From contig UQLW01000033.1 of assembly GCA_900542005.1 (NCBI GenBank), positions 1 to 32,567 of the forward strand: a stretch of 32,567 nt of DNA, given 5' to 3'. Positions 16,431 to 24,124 of this stretch are shown one piece after another; the first letter of the stretch is position 1, and every line of letters begins with the position of its first letter. Source of the stretch: an uncultured Eubacteriales bacterium. Lineage in GTDB: Bacteria; Bacillota; Clostridia; Christensenellales; UMGS416. A program made the position numbers and the translations under genes. The notes beneath the pieces are model-generated. The model saw nothing but the letters and a program-made list of their open reading frames with translations. It searched no databases and was not told where the DNA came from.

Positions 16431-17693
16431 ATGGCAGGTCGTTTTGTGATAGCTGGTTCCAAGCCGCTGAAGGGCCATATATGTGTGGAAGGGGCGAAGA
16501 ATGCAGTGCTGCCCATGCTGGCGGCGGCGCTTCTGTGCAAGGGGAGCGTTTGCCTGCGCAACTGCCCCAGGCTGAGCGATGTGGATTCAATGCTGTGCAT
16601 CCTTCAGTGGATGGGCTGCACATACAACTGGGAGGGCAGCTCATTATGGATTGATGCATCCAGGGCCAGTCTTCACGACCTGCCCCAGGATATTGCCCGG
16701 GTGATGCGGTCGTCGATCTTTCTGCTGGGGCCCATGCTGGGGCGCTTTGGGCAGGCGGTTTGCGGCTATCCGGGCGGATGCAACATTGGGCAGCGCCCCA
16801 TTGACCTGCATCTGGAGGGGCTGACCGCCATGGGGGCGGTCATTCGCGAGGAGGCGGAGCGGGTTATCTGCCTGCCCTGCAGCCTGCAGGGGACGCAGAT
16901 CGCTTTGGCCTTTCCCAGCGTCGGCGCCACAGAGAACCTGATGATGGCGGCGGTTGCCGCCAAGGGCGTCACCGTCATCACCGGCGCGGCCCGGGAGCCT
17001 GAGGTGGTTGCCCTGATGGATATGCTCAATGCCATGGGCGCCAGGGTCAGCGGGGCCGGCAGCGATACGATCCGCGTGGAGGGCGTTCCCCTGGATGCGC
17101 TGACCGGCTGCACGGTGGAGGTGATTGGCGACCGGATTGTCGCCGGTACTTACCTGATCGCCGGGGCGGTCACCGGCGGGGAAATTGAGGTTTCCGGCAT
17201 ATGTCCGGAGCATCTGGGCCCGCTGTGCGGCATGCTGGAGCGCTCAGGCTGCCGGCTTGGGCTGGGAGCGCGGTCCGTCACGCTGGCCGCGCCGGAAAGG
17301 CTGCAGGCCATCGGCACGGTGGAGACAAGGCCATACCCCGGCTTTGCCACCGATCTGCAGGCGCCGTGGTTTGCGCTGTGCACAGTGGCTCAGGGAGAGA
17401 GCCGCATTGCGGAGCGGATCTTTGAGCGCCGTTTCCACCACGCCCAGGAGCTGGCCCGGATGGGCGCTCAGATCAGGCTGGCCGGGAACGACGCCTATAT
17501 TGAAGGCGTGGATCATCTCAACGGCGCCCGGGTATGGGCGCAGGACCTGCGGGGCGGGGCGGCGCTGGTGCTGGCGGCCTTGGCCGCCAGGGGAACCAGT
17601 ATCGTGGAGAATATCCATTTCATTGACAGAGGGTATGATCGCTTGGAGGAGGCCCTTAACACCTTAGGAGCACAGGTCGAACGGCAGTTGTGA
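16431..17693 (+). CDS. murA: UDP-N-acetylglucosamine 1-carboxyvinyltransferase MurA
   Basis: MurA catalyses the first committed step of peptidoglycan synthesis, moving enolpyruvate from PEP to UDP-GlcNAc. The 420-residue protein has the EPT fold repeats, the N-terminal GAKNAVLPMLAAALL, and the active-site loop GGCNIGQRPIDLHLEGL with the catalytic cysteine at residue 117, so it should be fosfomycin-sensitive. RGGAALVLAALAA near the C-terminus is also family-typical. ATG 16431 follows GGGAGGTG. Its place between ftsW/spoVE and divIB is usually filled by murG and murB. Confidence 0.95.
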   Translation: MAGRFVIAGSKPLKGHICVEGAKNAVLPMLAAALLCKGSVCLRNCPRLSDVDSMLCILQWMGCTYNWEGSSLWIDASRASLHDLPQDIARVMRSSIFLLGPMLGRFGQAVCGYPGGCNIGQRPIDLHLEGLTAMGAVIREEAERVICLPCSLQGTQIALAFPSVGATENLMMAAVAAKGVTVITGAAREPEVVALMDMLNAMGARVSGAGSDTIRVEGVPLDALTGCTVEVIGDRIVAGTYLIAGAVTGGEIEVSGICPEHLGPLCGMLERSGCRLGLGARSVTLAAPERLQAIGTVETRPYPGFATDLQAPWFALCTVAQGESRIAERIFERRFHHAQELARMGAQIRLAGNDAYIEGVDHLNGARVWAQDLRGGAALVLAALAARGTSIVENIHFIDRGYDRLEEALNTLGAQVERQL

Positions 17694-17703
17694 GGTGCGA
17701 GGA

Positions 17704-18771
17704 TTGAGCAAGGACAATCGCAGAAAAGAAACTCCCCCCCAGAACGTGGTGGATATTGATCAGCTCAGGTCCCGGAGGGACCGGCGCAGGGCCCAACAAA
17801 AATCTTTGTTGGGCGCTTTGCGTGGGGAAAAAGCGCAGCAGCCCCAGGGTAAGCCTGCGGCTTTCCGGGAAAAGCAGCCCGCGCCCCAGGGGCAAAGCGG
17901 CGAGCCGCCCCGGGGGGCGCGGCAGGAGGACAAGCAGCCCAAGAAGCTGATGGGCGCGCTGGTAACCGCCTGCATCGTCTTGGCCGTAGCCGTTATGGTG
18001 GCCCTGGGTATGAACCTTTTTGTGGTGCGCAATATCCAGGTGGTGGGCGGGGTCCATTATAACCGCGCCCAGATCATCCAGGCGGCTGGGCTGAGGCAGG
18101 GGCAAAGTATCTTTTCTGTGAATGCCGGAGCGATCCGCAGCGAGCTGCAAAGTACGCCCCAGCTGCAGTTGGTGTCGGTGGACAGGCAGCTGCCGGGGAC
18201 GGTCGTAATCACCGTGAAGGAGACGACGCCCACGCTGGTTGTCGACTATATGAACCAGTTCGTCACGCTGGACGAGGAGCTGCGGGTGCTTTCTCAGGAA
18301 GGCTCGATCCCCGAGGGCGATTACCCGCTGGTGACCGGCATGGTGGTGCGCACGGCGAACCAGGCAGAGAAGATCGAGGTGGATGACAAGCTGCAGCTGG
18401 CGGCCCTGGAGGCGATTTGCACCGCCTTCTCCACCCGCTCGGATTCGGCCCAGGACGATACCTATGCGCCGCTGTATTATATCACGCAGATTCAGCTGTC
18501 CGATGTGGACAACCTGCGGCTTTATACCAAGAACGGCTATACGGTGGAGCTGGGCAACGCGGAAAACATGGACCGCAAGGCGCTATGGGTGGAGCAGATG
18601 GTGCCCATGTTCATCGAAAAGGGATACACCGGCGGCACGCTGGATGTAGCGGGCTCCAATTCGGCCACCTTTATTCCCACCCAGGGTCAGGGAACCACGG
18701 AAACCACAACGCCGGCGGCTAACGGCGAAACAACGCCCACCCAGACCAGCGCTGCAGAGCCGGAAGCATAG
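17704..18771 (+). CDS. divIB: Cell division protein DivIB/FtsQ
   Basis: DivIB/FtsQ is a bitopic protein that joins FtsL and DivIC at the septum. The 355-residue product has a long basic, Pro/Gln-rich cytoplasmic N-terminus (about 80 residues), one transmembrane helix (ALVTACIVLAVAVMVALGM), a POTRA domain beginning VVRNIQVVGGVHYNR, a beta domain and a Thr/Pro-rich tail. TTG at 17704 is preferred because GAGGTG lies six bases upstream; a GTG at 17695 (three more residues) has no ribosome binding site. The murA stop is 10 bases before the chosen start. Confidence 0.9.
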   Translation: MSKDNRRKETPPQNVVDIDQLRSRRDRRRAQQKSLLGALRGEKAQQPQGKPAAFREKQPAPQGQSGEPPRGARQEDKQPKKLMGALVTACIVLAVAVMVALGMNLFVVRNIQVVGGVHYNRAQIIQAAGLRQGQSIFSVNAGAIRSELQSTPQLQLVSVDRQLPGTVVITVKETTPTLVVDYMNQFVTLDEELRVLSQEGSIPEGDYPLVTGMVVRTANQAEKIEVDDKLQLAALEAICTAFSTRSDSAQDDTYAPLYYITQIQLSDVDNLRLYTKNGYTVELGNAENMDRKALWVEQMVPMFIEKGYTGGTLDVAGSNSATFIPTQGQGTTETTTPAANGETTPTQTSAAEPEA

Positions 18772-18821
18772 GGAGCCTGGCAGGAATATTCTCCGCCCAG
18801 CAGAAAAAACTAGGAAAAACA

Positions 18822-18850
18822 TTGATTTTCCACCCGGATTCATATATAGT
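18822..18850 (+). promoter_or_regulatory. Sigma-A type promoter of the ftsA-like/ftsZ pair
   Basis: TTGATT (18822-18827), a 17-base spacer and TATAGT (18845-18850) sit 67 bases upstream of the ftsA-like start in a 145-base gap. The -35 hexamer equals that of the mraZ promoter. Confidence 0.7.
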
Positions 18851-18916
18851 AAGCACAGATGGTCTTCTATGCGGTGAAGTCTGCCCATCTGAGCGCGAAT
18901 AGCGAGGAGATGAAGC

Positions 18917-20032
18917 ATGAGGGGGCATAGCCGGTCGGCGGCGGTGCTGGACGTCAGTCCGCTGTCGTTTACCTGTGCGTTGGGCTGGCCCGATATTCAG
19001 GGGCAGGCTCACCTCAAAACGGCAACCCGGGAGGACCATGGCGGCCTGGAGGCTGGGCGCTTTGCCCGGCGGGGTGATATAGGGCCGCTTGTGCGCAGGC
19101 TGTATCGGAAAACGCTGGCCCAGGCGGGTGAAAAGGCCCAAGGCTTATATGTATCGGTTCCCAGCGAGTATACGCAGGTATACATGCGGGTGCTGGAGCT
19201 GCCGGTTTACGGCAGAATCCAGGAAGGCGACCTGGCAGAGCTTACCTCCATGGCCCGCGAGGCCCCGGTGCCGCCGGATTACCGGCTGCTGAGCGAGCAG
19301 CCGATTGCCTGGCAGGTGGACGGGGAAATGGTATACCGGAATCCTGCCGGCCGGGAAGGCAAGCTGGTAAAGGGGTATTATGCGCTGATCTATGGGTATA
19401 ATCCCTATTGTCTGGATCTTGCCGATATCGTCGACGAAGCGGGGATAGCCCTGAAGGGGTTTGTAGCCGTTTCAGAGGCCATGATGCGGTATGCCGCCAA
19501 AAGGTTAAATCTGCTGAACACCTTTGTCCTGATGGATAGCGACGCGCTTTATACCTATGTGATGGCCGCGCAGCGCGGCAAGCTCTGGCTGATGAAGGCC
19601 ATTCCCACCGGCACGGAGCGGCTGCGGCAGGATCTGATGCAGGCCATACCGGCCAGCTATGAACAGGCGGCCCGCAGGCTGCGCGCGCTGCGGCTGGGCC
19701 CGCAGCTGGGCGAGGATTCGCCGGCGGCCCGGGCTGTGGAAAGGCGGCTGTACGAGCTGCTGTCAAGGGCCGCTGATGAACTGGGCGCCTCAGGCATCTC
19801 CCTGAGCGAGCCCATCCACCTGGTGCTTTCAGGCGAGGGCTGGACTGGCTTGGCCGGAGCGGCCGGCCTGACCGCGCATCAGGTAAAAGCAAGGGTATCC
19901 ATCTTAACGCCGCCCCCTCGCGGGGCTTCGATACACAGCATTGCGATGCTGGATCAGGTGTTAGCCCATGAGCGGCCGGAGCGCTCCTGGTGGGACGAGT
20001 TCAAGAGAAGAATCACACAATCTAATCATTAA
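18917..20032 (+). CDS. Degenerate FtsA-like division protein
   Basis: This 371-residue protein lies just before ftsZ, where ftsA normally is. The SHS2 (1C) region aligns in pattern with FtsA: GLYVSVPSEY, then GDLAELTSMAREAPVPPDYRL and RNPAGREGKLVKGYY (residues 77-156). AIPTGTERLRQDL (228-240) matches the segment after phosphate motif 2 in FtsA. The C-terminus RSWWDEFKRRI (356-366) fits the amphipathic membrane-targeting helix. In contrast, the phosphate-1 motif is LDVSPLS (11-17) rather than a DxG type, phosphate-2 is LMDSDALYT (205-213) without the glycines, and the adenosine motif is LSGEGWTGL (304-312). I infer a membrane tether for FtsZ that probably does not bind or hydrolyse ATP normally. 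ATG 18917 follows GAGGAGATGAAGC. Confidence 0.8.
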   Translation: MRGHSRSAAVLDVSPLSFTCALGWPDIQGQAHLKTATREDHGGLEAGRFARRGDIGPLVRRLYRKTLAQAGEKAQGLYVSVPSEYTQVYMRVLELPVYGRIQEGDLAELTSMAREAPVPPDYRLLSEQPIAWQVDGEMVYRNPAGREGKLVKGYYALIYGYNPYCLDLADIVDEAGIALKGFVAVSEAMMRYAAKRLNLLNTFVLMDSDALYTYVMAAQRGKLWLMKAIPTGTERLRQDLMQAIPASYEQAARRLRALRLGPQLGEDSPAARAVERRLYELLSRAADELGASGISLSEPIHLVLSGEGWTGLAGAAGLTAHQVKARVSILTPPPRGASIHSIAMLDQVLAHERPERSWWDEFKRRITQSNH

Positions 20033-20044
20033 GGGGGAACTGGC

Positions 20045-21322
20045 GTGTTGGAATTTGATATCGATATGACACAGTTTGCACAAATTAAGGTGGTTGGCGT
20101 AGGCGGCGCCGGCAATAACGCTGTCAATCGCATGATCGCGTCCGGCCTGAAGGGCGTCGAGTTCATCGCTGTAAATACAGATAAGCAGGCCCTCCTGCTG
20201 AGCAAGGCCAATCAGAAGATCCAGATCGGTGAAAAGATCACCAAGGGCCTGGGCGCCGGGGCGAATCCGGAGATCGGCCAGAAGGCAGCCGAGGAAAGCC
20301 GCGAGGATATTGCCCAGAACCTGAAGGGCGCGGATCTTGTATTTGTAACCGCCGGAATGGGCGGCGGCACCGGCACCGGCGCGGCCCCCGTGGTGGCCAA
20401 TGTGGCCCGCGAGCTGGGTATCCTGACCATCGGCGTGGTGACCAAGCCCTTTACCTTTGAGGGGAAGCCCCGCATGAATAACGCCATGAACGGGATCCGG
20501 GAGCTGGAGGCCCATGTGGATACGCTGGTTGTGATCCCCAACGACCGGCTGCTCAGCGCTGTTGGCAAGGGTACCTCCCTGATGGATGCTTTCTGCGTGG
20601 TGGATGATGTGCTGATGCAGGGCATCCAGGGTATTTCCGACCTGATCTCGATGCCCAGCCTGATCAACCTGGACTTCGCCGATGTGCGGACCACCATGAA
20701 GGACAAGGGCATTGCCCATATGGGTATCGGCGTAGGCCAGGGCGAGACCCGCGCGGTCGATGCTGCCCGGGCCGCCATCACGAGCCCGCTGCTGGAGACG
20801 ACGATCGACGGCGCCCGCAGCGTGCTGATCAATATCACCGGCGACAACTCGCTGGGCCTGATGGAAATCGAGGAGGCGGCTTCGCTTGTCGCTTCTGCGG
20901 TGGATCCGGAGGCCAACATCATCTTTGGCGCCGGTATCGACGACCAGCTGGAGGATCAGGTGCGCATCACCGTGATCGCCACAGGATTTGACAATCGCTC
21001 CGCTGCCGCCGGCGCAGCCACGCCTGTGCGGAAGGTAACGCCCATCTTCTCCGGCAGCTTTACAGCGGGCAACGGCCCTGCGGGCGAGGGCGCACAAACC
21101 GGCCGGACCGGCGCGGGAACGGCTTCCGACGCCCCGGCAGCGGGCCAGCAGCCGGTGCAGCGCAATGAGGATACGCCCCGTACGGCGGCCGCTACCAGCG
21201 GATACACGCCCCGGCCCAACTACTACGGCGGCAATCCTGCGCCTCAGCAGCCGGCGCGCGGCAGCGTAAACGTGGAGGAGGATGATCTCGACATCCCGCC
21301 CTTCCTCAAGCGCCGCCGTTAA
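20045..21322 (+). CDS. ftsZ: Cell division GTPase FtsZ
   Basis: FtsZ is the tubulin homologue that forms the division ring. The 425-residue protein has VGVGGAGNNAVNRMI, the tubulin signature GGGTGTGAAP, the T7-loop region around NLDFADVRT and the C-terminal peptide DLDIPPFLKRRR that binds FtsA/SepF-type tethers. Between about residues 320 and 410 lies a Gly/Pro/Gln/Thr-rich linker longer than in B. subtilis. GTG at 20045 follows a GGGGG tract at seven bases; a TTG one codon later is possible. A terminator follows 16 bases after the stop. Confidence 0.98.
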   Translation: MLEFDIDMTQFAQIKVVGVGGAGNNAVNRMIASGLKGVEFIAVNTDKQALLLSKANQKIQIGEKITKGLGAGANPEIGQKAAEESREDIAQNLKGADLVFVTAGMGGGTGTGAAPVVANVARELGILTIGVVTKPFTFEGKPRMNNAMNGIRELEAHVDTLVVIPNDRLLSAVGKGTSLMDAFCVVDDVLMQGIQGISDLISMPSLINLDFADVRTTMKDKGIAHMGIGVGQGETRAVDAARAAITSPLLETTIDGARSVLINITGDNSLGLMEIEEAASLVASAVDPEANIIFGAGIDDQLEDQVRITVIATGFDNRSAAAGAATPVRKVTPIFSGSFTAGNGPAGEGAQTGRTGAGTASDAPAAGQQPVQRNEDTPRTAAATSGYTPRPNYYGGNPAPQQPARGSVNVEEDDLDIPPFLKRRR

Positions 21323-21338
21323 GATCAGGTTTATAGGA

Positions 21339-21366
21339 AAAAGGCGTCTCGGATGAGACGCCTTTT
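21339..21366. terminator. Bidirectional terminator between ftsZ and the DUF4832 gene
   Basis: Stem AAAAGGCGTCTC/GAGACGCCTTTT with loop GGAT is perfect over 12 pairs. T-runs on both strands allow it to end both convergent transcripts. Confidence 0.9.
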
Positions 21367-21391
21367 GATATGCTTTTTTGGGGGAAAAGCC

Positions 21392-22795
21392 TTATTCGAC
21401 CACGGCCTGCGCCAGGTCATAATATCCATCGGCCTCACGATATTGCCGGCTGATGCCTAGCTCGATAGGCCGGGTTCCCTCAAAGAGCCCAAAGCTGAGG
21501 CGGTATGCCCCGCGGGCCAGGCCGGAAAGGATGAGCGGTACGCATACCCGGGAGAGGCTACCGGGCTGCCACAGGCGGTTATCCAGCCCGGGCAGGGCAA
21601 AATCATGGCGCATACCCGCGTGATCCGTCAGGCGTAGCCTTGCCTCGTAGCGGGTATAGCAGGGGGCAAAGCCGCGGTTGTGAAGGAAGAATTCCAGCTG
21701 GTTTTCCCCCTCATGAAGCGGGGGCAGGAGAATCCCTTCAAGGAAATACCAATAGCCAATGCGGTTGGCGATGTATTCGGTCAGATAGGGCATCTGCTCG
21801 AGCCAGGGGCGCGGGTATCCATGGAACCCTGCGAAGGTGGCGTGCGTGCGCATCAGCGCGTCGAGGAAGGGAAAGCCGCCGGCAAAATCGTCGGGGCGTT
21901 CCAGCACGCTTTCATAGTGCTCAAACTCAAGGTCAACCGGCGCCTGAGGCCAGAAATGGTCGAACAGAAAGGGCGTACGCAGCGTATGATAGCCGCAGGT
22001 GCGGCAGTAGTGCGCCACACAAACCGAGTCGTCCCGCGCGCCGCAGCCGCGGGATACTGCATAGTCGACCAGGGCCTGGTTTTCCTCCATCGGTGCGGTA
22101 AGGCTGCGGTGGTTGACCATATCGTCGTTAAACAACACAGGCTTGTGGGGGAAGCTGCCGGCGTGCAGGTCAATATGGGCCTTGAGCACATCAAGGGGCC
22201 AGGTTTTTTCGGTGCCGTAGGCGGTGTGCCCTTCGCCCCAGGTGCCGAAGGTGCCGATATCCACCAGCTCCACCCGGGGATCACCATCAAACCGGCGGCC
22301 AAATTCGTCCATGAAGCGGGCCAACTTATCGAGAAACACGGGATCGCCGTAATCGGGCTCAAGGGCGCCGTTGGCGCAGCGGGTATACCGCGCGCCCGCT
22401 TCGTATACCCATTTGGGCGTGGCGTATAGCAGCGAGGGGACGGCCGCGCTGCCCTCATAGGTACAGACGCGGAAGGCGAAGCGGTAATCATCGGCACTCC
22501 AGTCCTCCATGATGGCGTCGATATAGGACCAGTCAAATACGCCCTCCTCCCGTTCGATATCGCCCCAGTCGAAGCGCAGGTAGAGGTGATTGAGGCCGGG
22601 AAAATCCCTCAGGCGATCGGCCGGATCGTGATGGGCGCGGTAGTTGTCCCGGCCATAGCCGTTATCAATGTAGTGCCAATACCACCCCTTGTGCGGATTG
22701 CGCAGCACGGTTTTGTCATCGGCGAGGGATCGCAGGTCGCGATAGTGGGGAGAGGGATGGATACGGTCAAAGAAGCCGTTGTCAAGAGCGCCCAT
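21392..22795 (-). CDS. DUF4832 glycoside-hydrolase-like protein
   Basis: This 467-residue protein resembles the DUF4874/DUF4832 family: an N-terminal TIM-barrel-like part opening with RNPHKGWYWHY and LYLRFDWGDIEREEGVFDW, then VDIGTFGTWGEGH, where the glutamate is placed like the acid/base residue of clan A glycosidases, and a C-terminal beta-sandwich with LEFFLHNRGFAPCYTRYEARL typical of DUF4832. There is no signal peptide, so action is probably cytoplasmic. The substrate is unknown. ATG at 22795 follows AAGGAGG at seven bases; the longer frame to 22900 has no support. It has no carbohydrate genes nearby and lies between ftsZ and spoIIP. Confidence 0.8.
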   Translation of the reverse strand: MGALDNGFFDRIHPSPHYRDLRSLADDKTVLRNPHKGWYWHYIDNGYGRDNYRAHHDPADRLRDFPGLNHLYLRFDWGDIEREEGVFDWSYIDAIMEDWSADDYRFAFRVCTYEGSAAVPSLLYATPKWVYEAGARYTRCANGALEPDYGDPVFLDKLARFMDEFGRRFDGDPRVELVDIGTFGTWGEGHTAYGTEKTWPLDVLKAHIDLHAGSFPHKPVLFNDDMVNHRSLTAPMEENQALVDYAVSRGCGARDDSVCVAHYCRTCGYHTLRTPFLFDHFWPQAPVDLEFEHYESVLERPDDFAGGFPFLDALMRTHATFAGFHGYPRPWLEQMPYLTEYIANRIGYWYFLEGILLPPLHEGENQLEFFLHNRGFAPCYTRYEARLRLTDHAGMRHDFALPGLDNRLWQPGSLSRVCVPLILSGLARGAYRLSFGLFEGTRPIELGISRQYREADGYYDLAQAVVE

Positions 22796-22898
22796 GGCTG
22801 GTGCCTCCTTATTTTGCATACAGGCCGCAGCCAACCGGCGGCCTAATCCACCGTTATCATACCACAGCGCAGCGCTTATGCCTATCCAAAGCGGTCGC

Positions 22899-22943
22899 AA
22901 AAGGGCAAAGCGCCTGCATGCCTACAAGCATACAGGCGCCTTG
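22899..22943 (-). terminator. Terminator of the spoIIP unit (minus strand)
   Basis: Two 16-base arms (22906-22921 and 22928-22943) differ at two positions that form G-U pairs only in the minus-strand RNA, followed by UUUU. It lies 17 bases after the spoIIP stop, so it belongs to that gene. Confidence 0.7.
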
Positions 22944-22960
22944 CCGGGGCAGGGATTATT

Positions 22961-24124
22961 CTATTCGTCGCCATCCCGCTTGCCCATGCCGGTCAGCTCC
23001 CGGAAGAAGCGGCCTGCGCGGCCCTTGCCTCCCCGGCTGAAGAACAGCAGGCACAGGATCCCAATCCCGGCCAGCACAATCAGGATGGCCGCAATGCTGC
23101 CCCAGCTGGCCCCGCCTTCACCGCCGCTCGTGCCGGACTGCTGCTGTCCCTGCACAGCGGAGACGGTTGTGCGGCTCTGCGTTGCGGCGGGGCTGGCGGT
23201 CTGTCCGGCCGCCGTCTGCGTGGGGGCGGGGGTGGAGGGCTCCGTGCCGCTGGCCCCCAGGGCCGTTCCCAATACCTGCGCCATAAAGCCCGTGGATTCC
23301 AGCACCCGCTCCTTATCGCTTTCATGAGTGCCAAACTCCAGCAGAATGGCCCGGGGCATCAGATCCTGGTTATAGCTGCCCTTGCCCAGATAGATATCCT
23401 TAACGAGCCCAGGATAGAGCTCATCGGCCACAGCCTTTACCTTAAGGGCAAATTCCTCATTGGCCTCCTTGTTCTGGTTACCCCGGCCAATGACAATCCG
23501 CACCTTGGTTACGTCTGTGCCCTCGATCTGCTTGTCATATTCTTCGGCAGGCACGCCGTCGCGGTGCACATCCAGCAGCAGCGTGGGCTGGGCCTCCCGC
23601 ATCAGGGAGACGGCGGTTTTGCGGGAGCGGCGGTAAGCCCCTGCGTCGTGGGGGACGTGGTTGGAGTCGTCCACCACCGCCTCGCAGCCCAGATCATTGA
23701 GATGGTCCGCCAGGGTTTGGGCCACATCCAGAATATCGCCGCCATCATCTTCGCTTTCTGTGCCGGAGGAGGGGACATAGCTTTCGTCGCTGTGGGTGCA
23801 GTAGATGGCGATCTTGGGTACCCAGGGCTGCTCGGCGGCCGGCAGATCCACCTCGGGCAGGGTCACGTCCTCCACCCACTGGGCCACAGCCCGCCGGGCC
23901 CCGTCGTCGACAAGGCTTACGCGGTAGCGGCGGTTGTCGGCAGTGATGTATTCGTCATCCACCGCGATGACGCCGCCCACCTGCGTGAGCAGCTGCCCTT
24001 CCCCGTCCTGCAGGGTGTAATAGCCGGCGTCCCCGGCAACCAGGTCATCGGCCAGGGCCTGGGGGGCCGGCAGCAGCAGGGCCGCAGCCAGCAGCGTCAG
24101 CAGCGCGCTATTTCTTCTGCCCAT
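22961..24124 (-). CDS. spoIIP: SpoIIP-family peptidoglycan hydrolase
   Basis: SpoIIP is the amidase/endopeptidase that drives engulfment with SpoIID and SpoIIM. The 387-residue protein matches the family core (about residues 105-285): IAIYCTHSDESYVP, AYRRSRKTAVSLM, LLLDVHRDGVPAEEYD, GSYNQDLMPRAILLEFGTHES, including the expected zinc-binding His and Glu residues. The topology is unusual: a cleavable-type signal peptide (ending about ALA at 25) at the N-terminus and a transmembrane helix near 345-365 with a basic cytosolic tail. Family members such as the B. subtilis protein are anchored at the N-terminus. A Thr/Pro/Gln-rich linker joins the catalytic domain to the C-terminal anchor. It overlaps the DUF1614 gene by 17 bases. 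Confidence 0.85.
   Translation of the reverse strand: MGRRNSALLTLLAAALLLPAPQALADDLVAGDAGYYTLQDGEGQLLTQVGGVIAVDDEYITADNRRYRVSLVDDGARRAVAQWVEDVTLPEVDLPAAEQPWVPKIAIYCTHSDESYVPSSGTESEDDGGDILDVAQTLADHLNDLGCEAVVDDSNHVPHDAGAYRRSRKTAVSLMREAQPTLLLDVHRDGVPAEEYDKQIEGTDVTKVRIVIGRGNQNKEANEEFALKVKAVADELYPGLVKDIYLGKGSYNQDLMPRAILLEFGTHESDKERVLESTGFMAQVLGTALGASGTEPSTPAPTQTAAGQTASPAATQSRTTVSAVQGQQQSGTSGGEGGASWGSIAAILIVLAGIGILCLLFFSRGGKGRAGRFFRELTGMGKRDGDE

Noticed and set aside
7002..21322. A previously undescribed multi-gene defence or mobile system
   Set aside because: All genes here belong to known division, wall or sporulation families; no nuclease, toxin, reverse transcriptase or integrase is seen in the window.
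22822..22861. TATGAT as the -10 of a promoter for the DUF4832 gene
   Set aside because: The only -35-like hexamer is 22 bases away, so the match is too weak to annotate.
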